In this document: positions 10,157 through 22,435 of the stretch, piece by piece
Layout: each line of letters begins with the position of its first letter
How positions within the stretch are numbered: position 1 is the first letter of the stretch
Assembly (NCBI RefSeq): GCF_032118995.1
Contig: NC_092657.1
Coordinates: 3,655,891 to 3,719,890 of the forward strand
Origin: Asterias amurensis
Lineage: Eukaryota > Echinodermata > Asteroidea > Forcipulatida > Asteriidae
Reading direction: 5' to 3'
DNA: 64,000 nucleotides
Translations under genes and position numbers: made by a program
Notes under the pieces: model-generated
What the model saw: only the letters and a program-made list of their open reading frames with translations
Told to the model about the DNA's origin: nothing
Databases searched by the model: none

Positions 10157-12105
10157 AATATTGATAAAACACCCAGTCCCCGTGGTAAGTGTTCCATGTA
10201 GAGATACCAACATGCACAAAAGCAGGCATTGCATTTCGATGTGCGGTGACGTCAGCCCACATGAAACCCTGACTCTGTCCCCCTTTGCCCACCGTGATAG
10301 CGCCCTCTATCCACTCGATCCAGAAGGGCCGATATTCATCGCTAGAGACCAGTCCATCTTCGTTGTGTGAGAAAAGGAAAGTGGATGATGGGCATCCGTC
10401 AGAGCATGCCCCTATCCCGGCATTCATTTCCCCTGGACCGGATGATCCTACTCCTGAAAATAGTAATAAATGGAAGAGCCTTTAAAGGCAGTGGACACTA
10501 TTTGTAATTGCTCAAAATAATTATTAGCATAAAACCTTTCTTGGTGACGAGTAATGGGAAGAGGTTGATGGTATAAAACATTGTGAAAAACGGCTCCCTC
10601 TGAAGTGCCATAGTTTTCGAGAAAGAAGTAATTTTTCCACGAATTTGAATTCAGGACCTCAGATTTAGAACTTGAGGTCTCGAAATCAACCATCTAAACG
10701 CACACAACTTCGTGTAACCATGATGTTTTTTTCTTTCATTATTATCTCGCAAGTTCGATCATCGATTGAGCTCAAATTTGCACAGGTTTGTTATTTTATA
10801 CATATGTTGAGATACACCAACTGTGTGAAGGCTAGTCTTTGACAATTACCAATAGTGTCCACTGCCTTTAAACTATCAACAGCTCTCCATTGCTCATCAC
10901 CAAACACTATTTTGAGTAATTACAAATAGTGTCCAGTGCCTTTAAGAAACCACTAGTATTAGTATTATCATACACATATTTTGCACTTTTTTTCTCACCT
11001 ATAACTATAAAGGCAAAACCGGATTGTTGAGTCCTGGCCAATCCGAGTGAAAGCACAACATGGCCGGCCGCTTTCACTTTGAAGTTTATCCGGAACTTGA
11101 AGGAGGTGCTCAGAGGCTTCAGGATGAATCTAAAACTGTTTGGTTTCGGCTCGGTGGCGAAGGAGCAAGCTAAAGATATTAAAGGTAAAATTAAATATAT
11201 CAATAAGATGACGAGTTGTCCTAACCTTTTAGCACCAAGTCTAATTCTATGTATAATGTATCCACGTGTCTTAATAATCTGTATCACCAAGTCGCCTGAA
11301 TGATTTTTTCCTAAAAATATGACAACTCCTGGAGCTCTGTAGAATAAGTTCAAATCCGAACTTCAGTGTAGTTCGGCAGGCGTTTCTAAAAGGCTCGAAG
11401 GTGCCGTCTACGAACGATAAAACATATTAAATGGTACCAATATTAAAGGCAGTGGACACTATTGGTAATAATACCCAAAATCATTATTGGCATAACACCT
11501 TACTTTGTAATGAGTAATGGGGAGGGGCTGATAGTATAAAACATTGTGAGAAACGGCTCCCTCTGAAGTGACGTATAGTTTTGGAGAAAGAAGTAATTTT
11601 CCACGAATTTGATTTCGAGACCTCAAGTTTAGAACTTGAGGTCTCGAAATCAAGCATCTGAAAGCACACAACTTCGTGTGACATGGATGTTTTTTCTTTC
11701 ATAGTTATTTCGCAACTTCGACGACCGATCGCGCTCAAATTTTCACAGGTTTGTTATTTTATGCATATGTTGAGATACACTAAGTGAGAAGACTGGTCTT
11801 TGACAATTACCAATAGTGTCCACTAGCTTTAAAATGGAGATTGCACACAATAGTATGACAATCAACAGAGTTTACAACTCCCAGCTCTGTACCAGCCATT
11901 CAAACAAAAACTTACGTGTCGTTCGGCAAGCGTTTGTGAAAGCCTCGAAGGTTTGATCACCCAAAGACGCGGGGTCCTGCCCGTCTACTGTCCGGACGAG
12001 TACACCGCACGTTGCTGCCGTAGCCCACGGCACCGCAAAGTACACGGCGAAACACACAGCCAAAGCAATGGGGTTCATAACCATGTAACCGTTTGTAGTA
12101 ACCAT
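10157..12105 (-). CDS. Secreted protein with Methyltransf_FA (farnesoic acid O-methyltransferase-like) domain, 3' partial
   Basis: Three exons were read on the minus strand: 12105-11916 (in-frame ATGs also at 12084 and 12078), 11169-10999 and 10453-10157. All junctions are phase 1 with clean GT-AG sites (ACAC|GTAAGT, ATCTTTAG|CT, ATAG|GTGAGA, TTTTCAG|GA, ATT|GTGAGT). Exon 1 encodes a signal peptide (NPIALAVCFAVYFAVPWA) and a short linker. Exons 2 and 3 match the domain pattern, with FKVKAAGHVVLSL, then FAFIVIG, RPFWIEW, GAITVGKG and HVGIST followed by WVF. Despite the domain name, these modules are usually treated as binding domains in secreted animal proteins, and no methyltransferase SAM motif is visible. 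No stop was reached, so at least one more exon is missing. Function unknown; secretion is well supported. Confidence 0.78.
10478..10875. mobile_element. MITE-like element, main family
   Basis: This full copy lies in intron 2 of the FA-domain gene, from CCTTTAAAGGCAGTGGACAC to AATAGTGTCCACTGCCTTT. A half copy follows directly (about 10866-10945), ending GTGTCCAGTGCCTTTAAG. Confidence 0.85.
11334..11408 (-). pseudogene. Dead duplicate of the end of FA-domain exon 1
   Basis: This 75-bp stretch in intron 1 is similar to 11880-11960, which spans the last codons of exon 1, its donor and about 30 bp of intron. The shared peptide pattern is TFE-x-F-x-NACRTT. In this copy the donor GTAAGT is changed to a CTGAAG context, so it cannot splice in the same way. 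It is best read as a small tandem duplication that decayed. Confidence 0.6.
11443..11833. mobile_element. MITE-like element, main family
   Basis: This full copy sits in intron 1 of the FA-domain gene, from TTAAAGGCAGTGGACACTAT to AATAGTGTCCACTAGCTTT. Its central palindrome is GACCTCAAGTTTAGAACTTG with flanks, giving an unusually long uninterrupted inverted core. Confidence 0.85.
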
Positions 12106-12534
12106 GATGCTTAAACTCGTAAGTCAACCCTGCGGTGCCCAAAATCAAAAAGTGGGTTATTTGAGGCGCTCTCTGTCGCTGCAAAACCAACTTCTTGGTG
12201 TCGTCGATATGTTGCACTGATTGAGTATGTAGCTTTATTGCGTTCGACCATGAAGTTATTAGCTCCATGATTCCACTCAATAAAATTACCTTGTTGTTGA
12301 ATTTATTTCCAATTATCAGTTTGTTAAAGGCGCAGTCGCCATATCATGTTGACTCTATAAACCGGCTCTTTTTCAGAGCCAGCACTACTCACAAGCTTTC
12401 AGACAAAAAAAACAATAATTGTTTGTACACACACAATCCTTGATAGTATCTTTAAGTACGACAACCTCATATTAATTACTTGTTGTCCTCCAACCCTTGC
12501 TCTACGATCATCCAAGCTGATCGATGAAACTTGA

Positions 12535-15500
12535 GGACACTGCGTACGAGGTTGACATTGTTTCATATACTTCCCTCTCTACATTTAAAGTCAATATTGC
12601 CAAGGCATATTTGAATATAATTTGTTCAGTAAAGACTGTCGGCCTTTTCTGTCGTATACACTGTGTGCAACAGTAATATAGAAACGATGATTATCATTCG
12701 ACGAAATGGGTATCAGACTAATTCCTCCCCAGACCTCTAATGTTGGCCATTGGGGGTAAGAAACAAGTTCCCAAAATTCAAAAACAAAGCAAACAAACAA
12801 ACAAACAGGCAAATATTCCGAATCCTTCTGGTGGCCAATAGGGGGAGGTAATATACAAACAAAAGCAAACAAAACAGCAAAGTGTCTGAGGCCTATGGGC
12901 AGCCATTGGGGGACAGTCATACGTAAACAAAAGCAAATAAACAAAGCAGAGGAACAAAACAGGTATAAAGTATTGCCATTGACTTTACCCAAGCGTATCT
13001 AAGATATCAAGTTTTATTTGGGTGTTAATTTTTTTCTCTAAACACAAAATTATGATCGTTTCCGCCGACCGCTTAGGGCGTCTAACTGGGCAACAACAGT
13101 AGCTCAACAGTTTCCATTTTTAATTAAGCGTTGTTGTTGTTTGTAAGTTGGTTTGTTCCTATTTGTTCGTCCTCTGTTTGTCCGTTTTTCTTGCCTCTGT
13201 CAATCCATAGACGACCGCCATGCATAATGTTCATTTTCTTTGACTGCATAAACCTTACTGCTACTCTACTGTTTGCTATTACAATTGTATACGCCTTTCT
13301 TAATAGTCATGCATGACGTCACCATTCTAATAAACCCAAAACGAGGCCATCAGCGCAGCCACTGGGTGCGTTCGTTTAGCTTCCCTGGGTCGACCCCGGT
13401 GTGTGGCAGATTTTTTTCCCAGTACGAACCCACGTTCGTCCTGGAAAAAAACCCGCCACACACCGGGGTCGACTCAGGGAAGCTAAACGAACGCACCCAC
13501 TGTAACTAGGATCGAGTGGTTGGTACTGGTGGTGGCGAGACGGGCGCCGATGGTATGGCCTCATTTTTGGGTTAGAATGCATAATGGTGACAGTATGGAA
13601 ATAATTGTGAATTGAATTGAAAGTACATTCACGGTTCACTTGTCAATGACAGCGCTAATGACGATGAAACAATTAACCTATTAGCCATATAACGACAATC
13701 ATTTTGTAAACCGAAAATATAGTTTTCTTTCATCATGATTAAAGACACTGGACCTTATTGGAAATTACTCAAAATAGTTGTTAGCCAAAAGAACTTACAT
13801 TGTATTGAGCAAAGGAGAGGCTTTGATAGTAAAAAAAAAAAAAGAAAAAAAAAAAAAAAAAAAAAACATCGTGAGAAACGGCTTTCCTGTAGTTCTTGTT
13901 GAGATAGAGGTAAATTCTCACTCAAATAATAAAATACTTCAGCTGAAGCCTTTTAAGCACACAAAGTTGTGCAACACGGATTATTCTTCTTGTAACTTCG
14001 GTGACCAATTGAGCCATACTTCTGTTGGGATACACCAAGTAAAAATACTGGTCTTTGACGGATTTAACCAAACGTGTCCGGTGCCCTTAAAGGTTCTATG
14101 TAATTTTTGTAGGACAAAAAACACAATATCCACAGATTTACACTAAACTTACACAGTTTGAAGATAATGATAGTAGAAAGCTTCCCTGAAAATATTACGT
14201 GCTGAGGTGATGTAGTTTTGGGGAAATTAGTAAAACAATGCCATGAAAATAATTTTCATCTCATGAGACGAAAATTATTTTAATCATTTTACAAACGTAT
14301 TTTCATGACATTGTTTTACTCGTTTCTCAAAAACTACAGCACCTCAGTAAGTAACATTTGAAGGGAAGCTTTCCACTATCATTATCTTCAAACCCTGTAA
14401 GTTTAATGTAAATCTATATGGACATTTTGAAAAAGGTACCCAAAATCCTTTAACTGCCAAACACTAATGACTATAGCAATTAATCAGTGTGGGCAGGCCG
14501 CAGCAATACTTACATGATTAAAATGAATAATTCAGCTCGTGCCAACACAACGCTCATTTTGTAAACACAAAAATTAATCTTCTTTCATCGTGATGATACC
14601 GCCAAATACTAATGACTTGGCGTTTAAAGGCACTGGACACCTTTGGTAATAATGTCAAAGACCAGTATTCTCACGTGGTGTATCCAAACTGCATAAGTCA
14701 ACAAACCTGTGAAAATTTGGGCTCAATCAGTTAATATCGAAGTTGCGAGAAAATGATGAAAGAAAAAACACCCTTGTTGGAGGAATTTGTGTGCTTTCAG
14801 ATAGGAATAAAAGACTTGTAGCTAGAAAGTCTTGTGTTATTTATGAGGGAGTCGTTTGCCACTATGTTTTATAACATCAACAGCTCTCCAATGCTCGTTA
14901 CCAAGTCAGTTTTTAAGTTGTTTTAAGTAATTACCAAACGTGTACCTTCCCTTTAAAGACACTGAACACGATTAGTAATTGTCAAAGACCAGTATTCTCA
15001 CGTGGTGTATCCCAATTGCATAAGACAACTAACCTGTGAAAATTTGGGCTCAATCGGTTATCGAGTTTGCATTCATCTTTGTATGCTTTTAGATGTATAA
15101 TAAAAGGCTTCAGCTGAGAAGTATTTTATTTGAGTGAGAAATTACCTTTCTCATAAACTACGTTACTTCAGAGTGAGCCGTTCCTCACAATGTTTTATGC
15201 TATAAACAGCTCTCCATTGCTCAATACCAAGTAAGATTTTATGCTAACAATTATTTTGAGTAATAACCAATAGTATCCAGTGCCTTTAATCGGTATAAAC
15301 ATTTTGATGCCGGGTAAAAGGCTTTAAAAACTATTAAAATAATCCTTTGTTAAAAGTCATCACCATTAAAAAATACCTTTACCCATTTCCGAGAAGCACT
15401 AATTGTTCCCAGGGGAATTATGATATCCAACTCCCTGTTATTCAAAGTCACTTTACTGTCAAATTTCATGCCTGGAATTACATGGTAGGCATGACCTATG

Positions 15501-16650
15501 TTGCCCCGGGCCAAATTTCATAGCGCTGCTTAGCGGCCGATTTTGTGCTTACTGTGCAATTTCTATTTCATAGCGCTGCTAACCGTAAGCACACGAAAAG
15601 GCATGCTAACCTTCCGGTGCGTATACCGCACGAAAATGACGTCACAATGAAAATATACGGTAAACACGCAATATGGCCGCCCAATTTTTCTGCTAACCTG
15701 TGGAATACGCTAAGGCTTAAGCAATTTTTTTTCTGCTACAGTAAGCACGCAAATTTGCTTACCGTTAAGCAGCGCTATGAAATTGGGCCCTGGTCTTGGC
15801 CATGGTGCCTCTTAAGTAGTTTTCCACAGCTTCAAGACTTCGCAATGGAAATGAAATGGAAATGGCCTTGCCCTTTCAACCAAGATGAAAGGCCAGATGT
15901 CATATAATTTTACTGATCACGAAAAAAGACGAAAGCTATAGGTAAATTACAAGCTTTTGTAACAATATGTGGGAAAATTACTCCTTTAAATGCATGGCTA
16001 ATAGTTTATGTGCATTGTTATAGGCATAACATGCGACGGGCCATTGTTTGACCGTTTAAAATCTAACATATTAATATATTTTTCAAACGTTGATGTTGTT
16101 TGTAGTTGCTGTGCACCTCTGAAAAAACAGTGTTTCACTTAGAGGTCTCCCCAGGGTAAATAAGGAATAAATACAAATATATTTTTGAAATTTTAACCAC
16201 GATTCCATCAATTTTAATTCTGCAAGGTTGTAAGGTTTTTAAACACTACACTCTAAAAGTACCCGGGTCAAAATTTACCCGGATTTGGGTCCCAGCGGGC
16301 CAGACCCATTTCTGGGTTGGTTTGACCCGGAATCCGTGTCAATGTGACCCGGACACCGTGTCATTGTAACCAGAAATTTGGTTTAAAGTGGGGATTTTGA
16401 CTCGGATTCCGGGACACGTTGACACAGATTCCGGGTCAAACTGACCCATAAATGGGTCTGGCCCCCTGGAACCCAAATCCGGGTTAATTGGTGAGGCATT
16501 TCACTTTTGTGCTGAGATTTACAAATTCTATGCTCGTGAAGCTTCTATGTGTAAAATAAATGACATCTCACTTCTTCATTCAGAGTGAGTAGGGTTTCAT
16601 GTAAAAGCCAAATACTTGATCTACAAAAGGTATCACAGTCATATTATTAA
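12535..16650. repeat. Tandem unit 1 of a three-copy, about 4.4-kb duplication
   Basis: The unit starts at CACTGCGTACGAGGTTGACA (12538) and the same word recurs at 16654 and 21080. It contains, in order: an AAAC microsatellite (about 12781-12808), one copy of the 68-bp unit, a composite hairpin (13316-13592), three main-family MITEs (about 13738-14092, 14630-14960, 14955-15290), a palindromic element (about 14080-14450), a GGGCC hairpin (about 15510-15795) and a CCGGGTCAAA hairpin (about 16255-16490). No gene was recognised. Short reading frames shared by the three units reflect recent duplication, not selection. Confidence 0.9.
13316..13592. mobile_element. Composite hairpin: inner inverted repeat nested in outer TIRs (unit 1)
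   Basis: The inner arms run from GGGTGCGTTCGTTTAGCTTC (13364) to GAAGCTAAACGAACGCACCC (ending 13498), about 55 bp each around a spacer of roughly 30 bp. The outer arms pair GTCACCATTCTAATAAACCC with GGGTTAGAATGCATAATGGT. Equivalent copies: about 17755-18031 and 21888-22158. Confidence 0.75.
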
Positions 16651-19600
16651 GGGCACTGCGTACGAGGTTGACATTGTTTCATATACTTCCCTCTCTACAT
16701 TTTAAGTCAATATTGCCACGGCATATTTGAATATAATTTGTTCAGTAAAGACTGTCGACCTTCTGTCGTATACACTGTGTGCAACAGTAATATAGAAATG
16801 ATGATTATCATTCGACGAAATGGGTATCAGACTAAATCCTCCCCATACCTCTAATGTTGGCCATTGGGGGAAAAAACACATTCCAAAAATTCAAAAACAA
16901 AGCAAACAAACAAACAAACAAACAAACAAACAAACAAACAAACAAACAAACAAACAAACAAACAAACAAACAGGCAAATAGTCTGAGGCCTCCTGGTGGC
17001 CAATAGGGGAGGTAATATACCATCAAAAGCAAACAAACAGACAAGCAAAGTGTCTGAGGCCTATGGGCAGCCATTGGGGGAAATACGTAAACAAAAGCAA
17101 ACAAACAGACAAGCAAAGTGTCTGGGGCCTATGGGCAGCCATTGGGGGAAATACGTAAACAAAAGCAAACAAACAGACAAGCAAAGTGTCTGGGGCCTAT
17201 GGGCAGCCATTGGGGGAAATACGTAAACAAAAGCAAACAAACAGACAAGCAAAGTGTCTGAGGCCTATGGGCAGCCATTGGGGGAAATACGTAAACAAAA
17301 GCAAACAAACAGACAAGCAAAGTGTCTGGGGCCTATGGGCAGCCATTGGGGAAATACGTAAACAAAAGCAAATAAACAAAGCAAAGGAACAAAACAGGTA
17401 TACAGTATTGCCATTGACTTTACCCAAGCGTATCTAAGATATCAAGTTTTATTTGGGTGTTAATTTTTTTCTCTAAACACAAAATTATGATCGTTTCCGC
17501 CGACCGCTTAGGGCGTCTAACTGGGCAACAACAGTAGCTCAACAGTTTCCATTTTTAGTTAATTAAGCGTTGTTGTTGTTTGTAAGTTGGTTTGTTCCTA
17601 TTTGTTCGTCCTCTGTTTGTCCGTTTTTCTTGCCTCTGTCAATCCATAGACGACCGCCATGCATAATGTTCATTTTCTTTGACTGCATAAACCTTACTGC
17701 TACTCTACTGTTTGCTATTACAATTGTATACGCCTTTCTTAATAGTCATGCATGACGTCACCATTCTAATAAACCCAAAACGAGGCCATCAGCGCAGCCA
17801 CTGGGTGCGTTCGTTTAGCTTCCCTGGGTCGACCCCGGTGTGTGGCAGATTTTTTTCCCAGTACGAACCCACGTTCGTCCTGGAAAAAAAAACCCGCCAC
17901 ACACCGGGGTCGACCCAGGGAAGCTAAACGAACGCACCCACTGTAACTAGGATCGAGTGGCTGGTACTGGTGGTGGCGAGACGGGCGCCGATGGTATGGC
18001 CTCATTTTGGGGTTAGAATGCATAATGGTGACAGTATGGAAATAATTGTGAATTGAATTGAAAGTACATTCACGGTTCACTTGTCAATGACAGCGCTAAT
18101 GACGATGAAACAATTAACCTATTAGCCATATAACGACAATCATTTTGTAAACCGAAAATATAGTTTTCTTTCATCATGATTAAAGACACTGGACCTTATT
18201 GGAAATTACTCAAAATAGTTGTTAGCCAAAAGAACTTACATTGTATTGAGCAAAGGAGAGGCTTTGATAGTAAAAAAAAAAAAAAAAAAAAAAAAAACAT
18301 CGTGAGAAACGGCTTTCCTGTAGTTCTTGTTGAGATAGAGGTAATTTCTCACTCAAATAATAAAATACTTCAGCTGAAGCCTTTTAAGCGCACAAAGTTG
18401 TGCAACACGGATGTTTCTTCTTGCAACTTCGGTGACCAATTGAGCCATACTTCTGTTGGGATACACCAAGTAAGAATACTGGTCTTTGACGGATTTAACC
18501 AAACGTGTCCGGTGCCTTTAAAGGGTCTATGTAACTTTTGTAAGACAAAAAACACAATATCCACAGATTTATACTAAACTTACACAGTTTGAAGATAATG
18601 ATAGTAGAAAGCTTCCCTGAAAATATTACGTGCTGAGGTGATGTAGTTTTTGGGAAATTAGTAAAACAATGCCATGAAAATAATTTTCATGTCATAAGAC
18701 GAAAATTATTTTACTCATTTTACAAACGTATTTTCATGACATTGTTTTACTAATTTCCCAAAAACTACAGCACCTCAGTAAGTAATATTTGAAGGGAAGC
18801 TTTCCACTATCATTATCTTCAAACCCTGTAAGTTTAATGTAAATCTATGGACATTTTGAAAAAGGTACCCAAAATCCTTTAACTGCCAAACACTAATGAC
18901 TATAGCAATTAATCAGTGTGGACAGACCGCAGCAATACTTTAATGATTAAAATGAATAATTCAGTTCTTGCCAAAACGACGCTCATTTTGTAAACACAAA
19001 AATTAATCTTCTGTCATCATGATGATACCACCAAACACTAATGACTTGACGTTTAAAGGCACTGGACACCTTTGGTAATAATGTCAAAGACCAGTATTCT
19101 CACGTGGTGTATCCAAACTGCATAAGTCAACAAACCTGTGAAAATTTGGGCTCAATCAGTTAATATCGAAGTTGCGAGAAAATGATGAAAGAAAAAACAC
19201 CCTTGTTGGAGGAATTTGTGTGCTTTCAGATAGGAATAAAAGACTTGTAGCTAGAAAGTCTTGTGTTATTTTTGAGGGAGTCGTTTGCCACTATGTTTTA
19301 TAACATCAACAGCTCTCCAATGCTCGTTACCAAGTCAGTTTTTAAGTTGTTTTAAGTAATTACCAAACGTGTACCTTCCCTTTAAAGACACTGAACACGA
19401 TAAGTAATTGTCAAAGACCAGTATTCTCACGTGGTGTATCCCAATTGCATAAGACAACTAACCTGTGAAAATTTGGGCTCAATCGGTTATCGAGTTTGCA
19501 TTCATCTTTGTATGCTTTTAGATGTATAATAAAAGGCTTCAGCTGAGAAGTATTTTATTTGAGTGAGAAATTACCTTTCTCATAAACTACGTTACTTCAG

Positions 19601-21076
19601 AGTGAGCCGTTCCTCACAATGTTTTATGCTATAAACAGCTCTCCATTGCTCAATACCAAGTAAGATTTTATGCTAACAATTATTTTGAGTAATAACCAAT
19701 AGTATCCAGTGCCTTTAATCGGTATAAACATTTTGATGCCGGGTAAAAGGCTTTAAAAACTATTAAAATAATCCTTTGTTAAAAGTCATCACCATTAAAA
19801 AATACCTTTACCTATTTCCGAGAAGCACTAATTGTTCCCTGGGGAATTATGATATCCAACTCCCTGTTATTCAAAGTCACTTTACTGTCAAATTTCATGC
19901 CTGGAATTACATGGTAGGCATGACCTATGTTGCCCCGGGCCAAATTTCATAGCGCTGCTTAGCGGCCGATTTTGTGCTTACTGTGCAATTTCTATTTCAT
20001 AGCGCTGCTAACCGTAAGCACACGAAAAGGCATGCTAACCTTCCGGTGCTTACTGCACGAAAATGACGTCACAATGAAAATATACGGTAAACACGCAATA
20101 TGGCAGCCCAATTTTTCTGCTAACCTGTGGAATACGCTAAGGCTTAAGCAATTTTTTTTCTGCTACAGTAAGCACGCAAATTTGCTTACCGTTAAGCAGC
20201 GCTATGAAATTGGGCCCTGGTCTTGGCCATGGTGCCTCTTAAGTAGTTTTCCACAGCTTCAAGACTTCGCAATGGAAATGAAATGGAAATGGCCTTGCCC
20301 TTTCAACCAAGATGAAAGGCCAGATGTCATATAATTTTACTGATCACGAAAAAAGACGAAAGCTATAGGTAAATTACAAGCTTTTGTAACAATATGTGGG
20401 AAAATTACTCCTTTAAATGCATGGCTAATAGTTTATGTGCATTGTTATAGGCATAACATGCGACGGGCCATTGTTTGACCGTTTAAAATCTAACATATTA
20501 ATATATTTTTCAAACGTTGATGTTGTTTGTAGTTGCTGTGCACCTCTGAAAAAACAGTGTTTCACTTAGAGGTCTCCCCAGGGTAAATAAGGAATAAATA
20601 CAAATATATTTTGAAATTTTAACCACGATTCTATCAATTTTAATTCTGCAAGGTTGTAAGGTTTTTAAACACTACACTCTAAAAGTACCCGGGTCAAAAT
20701 TTACCCGGATTTGGGTCCCAGCGGGCCAGACCCATTTCTGGGTTGGTTTGACCCGGAATCCGTGTCAATGTGACCCGGACACCGTGTCATTGTAACCAGA
20801 AATTTGGTTCAAAGCGGGGATTTTGACTCGGATTCCGGGACACGTTGACACAGATTCCGGGTCAAACTGACCCATAAATGGGTCTTGCCCCCTGGGACCC
20901 AAATCCGGGTTAATTGGTGAGGCACTTCACTTTTGTGCTGAGATTTACAAATTCTATGCTTGTGAAGCTTCTATGTGTAAAATAAATGACATCTCACTTC
21001 TTCATTCAGAGTGAGTAGGGTTTCATGTAAAAGCCAAATACTTGATCTACAAAAGGTATCACAGTCATATTATTAA
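16651..21076. repeat. Tandem unit 2, about 4.43 kb
   Basis: It is nearly identical to unit 1 by eye across its whole length. It is longer mainly because of a longer AAAC microsatellite (about 16894-16974) and an expanded 68-bp VNTR. The same internal elements occur in the same order: composite hairpin about 17755-18031, MITEs about 18176-18530, 19060-19390 and 19385-19720, palindrome about 18525-18883, and CCGGGTCAAA hairpin about 20680-20915. No gene was recognised. Confidence 0.9.
17051..17390. repeat. 68-bp VNTR, about five units
   Basis: The word TGTCTG followed by (A/G)GGCCTATGGGCAGCCATT starts at 17051, 17119, 17187, 17255 and 17323, exactly 68 bp apart. Units 1 and 3 of the large duplication carry only a single unit here. 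It yields repetitive reading frames on both strands, which I do not regard as genes. Confidence 0.9.
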
Positions 21077-22186
21077 GGGCACTGCGTACGAGGTTGACAT
21101 TGTTTCATATACTTCCCTCTCTACATTTTAAGTCAATATTGCCAAGGCATATTTGAATATAATTTGTTCAGTAAAGACTGTCGACCTTCTGTCGTATACA
21201 CTGTGTGCAACAGTAATATAGAAATGATGATTATCATTCGACGAAATGGGTATCAGACTAATTCCTCCCCATACCTCTAATGTTGGCCATGGGGGAAAGA
21301 AACACATTCCAAAAATTCAAAAACAAAGCAAACAAACAAACAAACAAACAAACAAACAAACAAACAGGCAAATAGTCTGAGGCCTCCTGGTGGCCAATAG
21401 GTGGAGGTAATATACAAACAAAAGCAAACAAACAGACAAGCAAAGTGTCTGGGGCCTATGGGCAGCCATTGGGGAAATACGTAAACAAAAGCAAATAAAC
21501 AAAGCAAAGGAACAAAACAGGTATACAGTATTGCCATTGACTTTACCCAAGCGTATCTAAGATATCAAGTTTTATTTGGGTGTTATTTTTTTTCTCTAAA
21601 CACAAAAAATTGATCGTTTCCGCCGACCGCTTAGGGCGTCTAACTGGGCAACAACAGTAGCTCAACAGTTTCCATTTTTAGTTAATTAAGCGTTGTTGTT
21701 GTTGTTTGTAAGTTGGTTTGTTCCTATTTGTTCGTCCTCTGTTTGTCCGTTTTTCTTGCCTCTGTCAATCCATAGACGACCGCCATGCATAATGTTCATT
21801 TTCTTTGACTGCATAAACCTTACTGCTACTCTACTGTTTGCTATTACAATTGTATACGCCTTTCTTAATATTCATGCATGACGTCACCATTCTAATAAAC
21901 CCAAAACGAGGCCATCAGCGCAGCCACTGGGTGCGTTCGTTTAGCTTCCCTGGGTCGACCCCGGTGTGTGGCAGATTTTTTTCCAAGTACGAACCCACGT
22001 TCGTCCTGGAAAAAAAAACCGCCACACACCGGGGTCGACCCAGGGAAGCTAAACGAACGCACCCACTGTAACTAGGATCGAGTGGCTGGTACTGGTGGTG
22101 GCGAGACGGGCGCCGATGGTATGGCCTCATTTTTGGGTTAGAATGCATAATGGTGACAGTATGGAAATAATGTTGAATTGAAAGTA

Positions 22187-22435
22187 CATTCACGGTTCAC
22201 TTGTCAATGACAGCGCTAATGACGATGAAACAACTAACCTATTAGCCATATAACGACAATCATTTTGTAAACCGAGAGGCTTTGAAAGTAAAAACTATTG
22301 ATCTGAACTGAAAGTACATTCACGGTTCACTTGGAAAATGACAGCGCTAATGACGATGAAACAATTAACCTATTAGCCATATAACGACAATCATTTTGTA
22401 AACCGAAAATATAGTTTTCTTTCATCATGATTAAA
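22187..22435. repeat. Local tandem duplication of about 130 bp within unit 3
   Basis: AGTACATTCACGGTTCACTT occurs at about 22182 and again at about 22312. Each time it is followed by the TGACAGCGCTAATGACGATG block and the ACGACAATCATTTTGTAAAC block. Units 1 and 2 have this block once. Confidence 0.8.

Noticed and set aside
16832..21550. Leu/Cys/Phe-rich minus-strand frames across the AAAC and 68-bp repeats
   Set aside because: These are low-complexity translation of microsatellite and VNTR sequence.
13131..21881. 61-codon frame conserved in all three tandem units
   Set aside because: The units are recent duplicates, so identity says nothing about coding. There is no domain, and the frame overlaps repeats.
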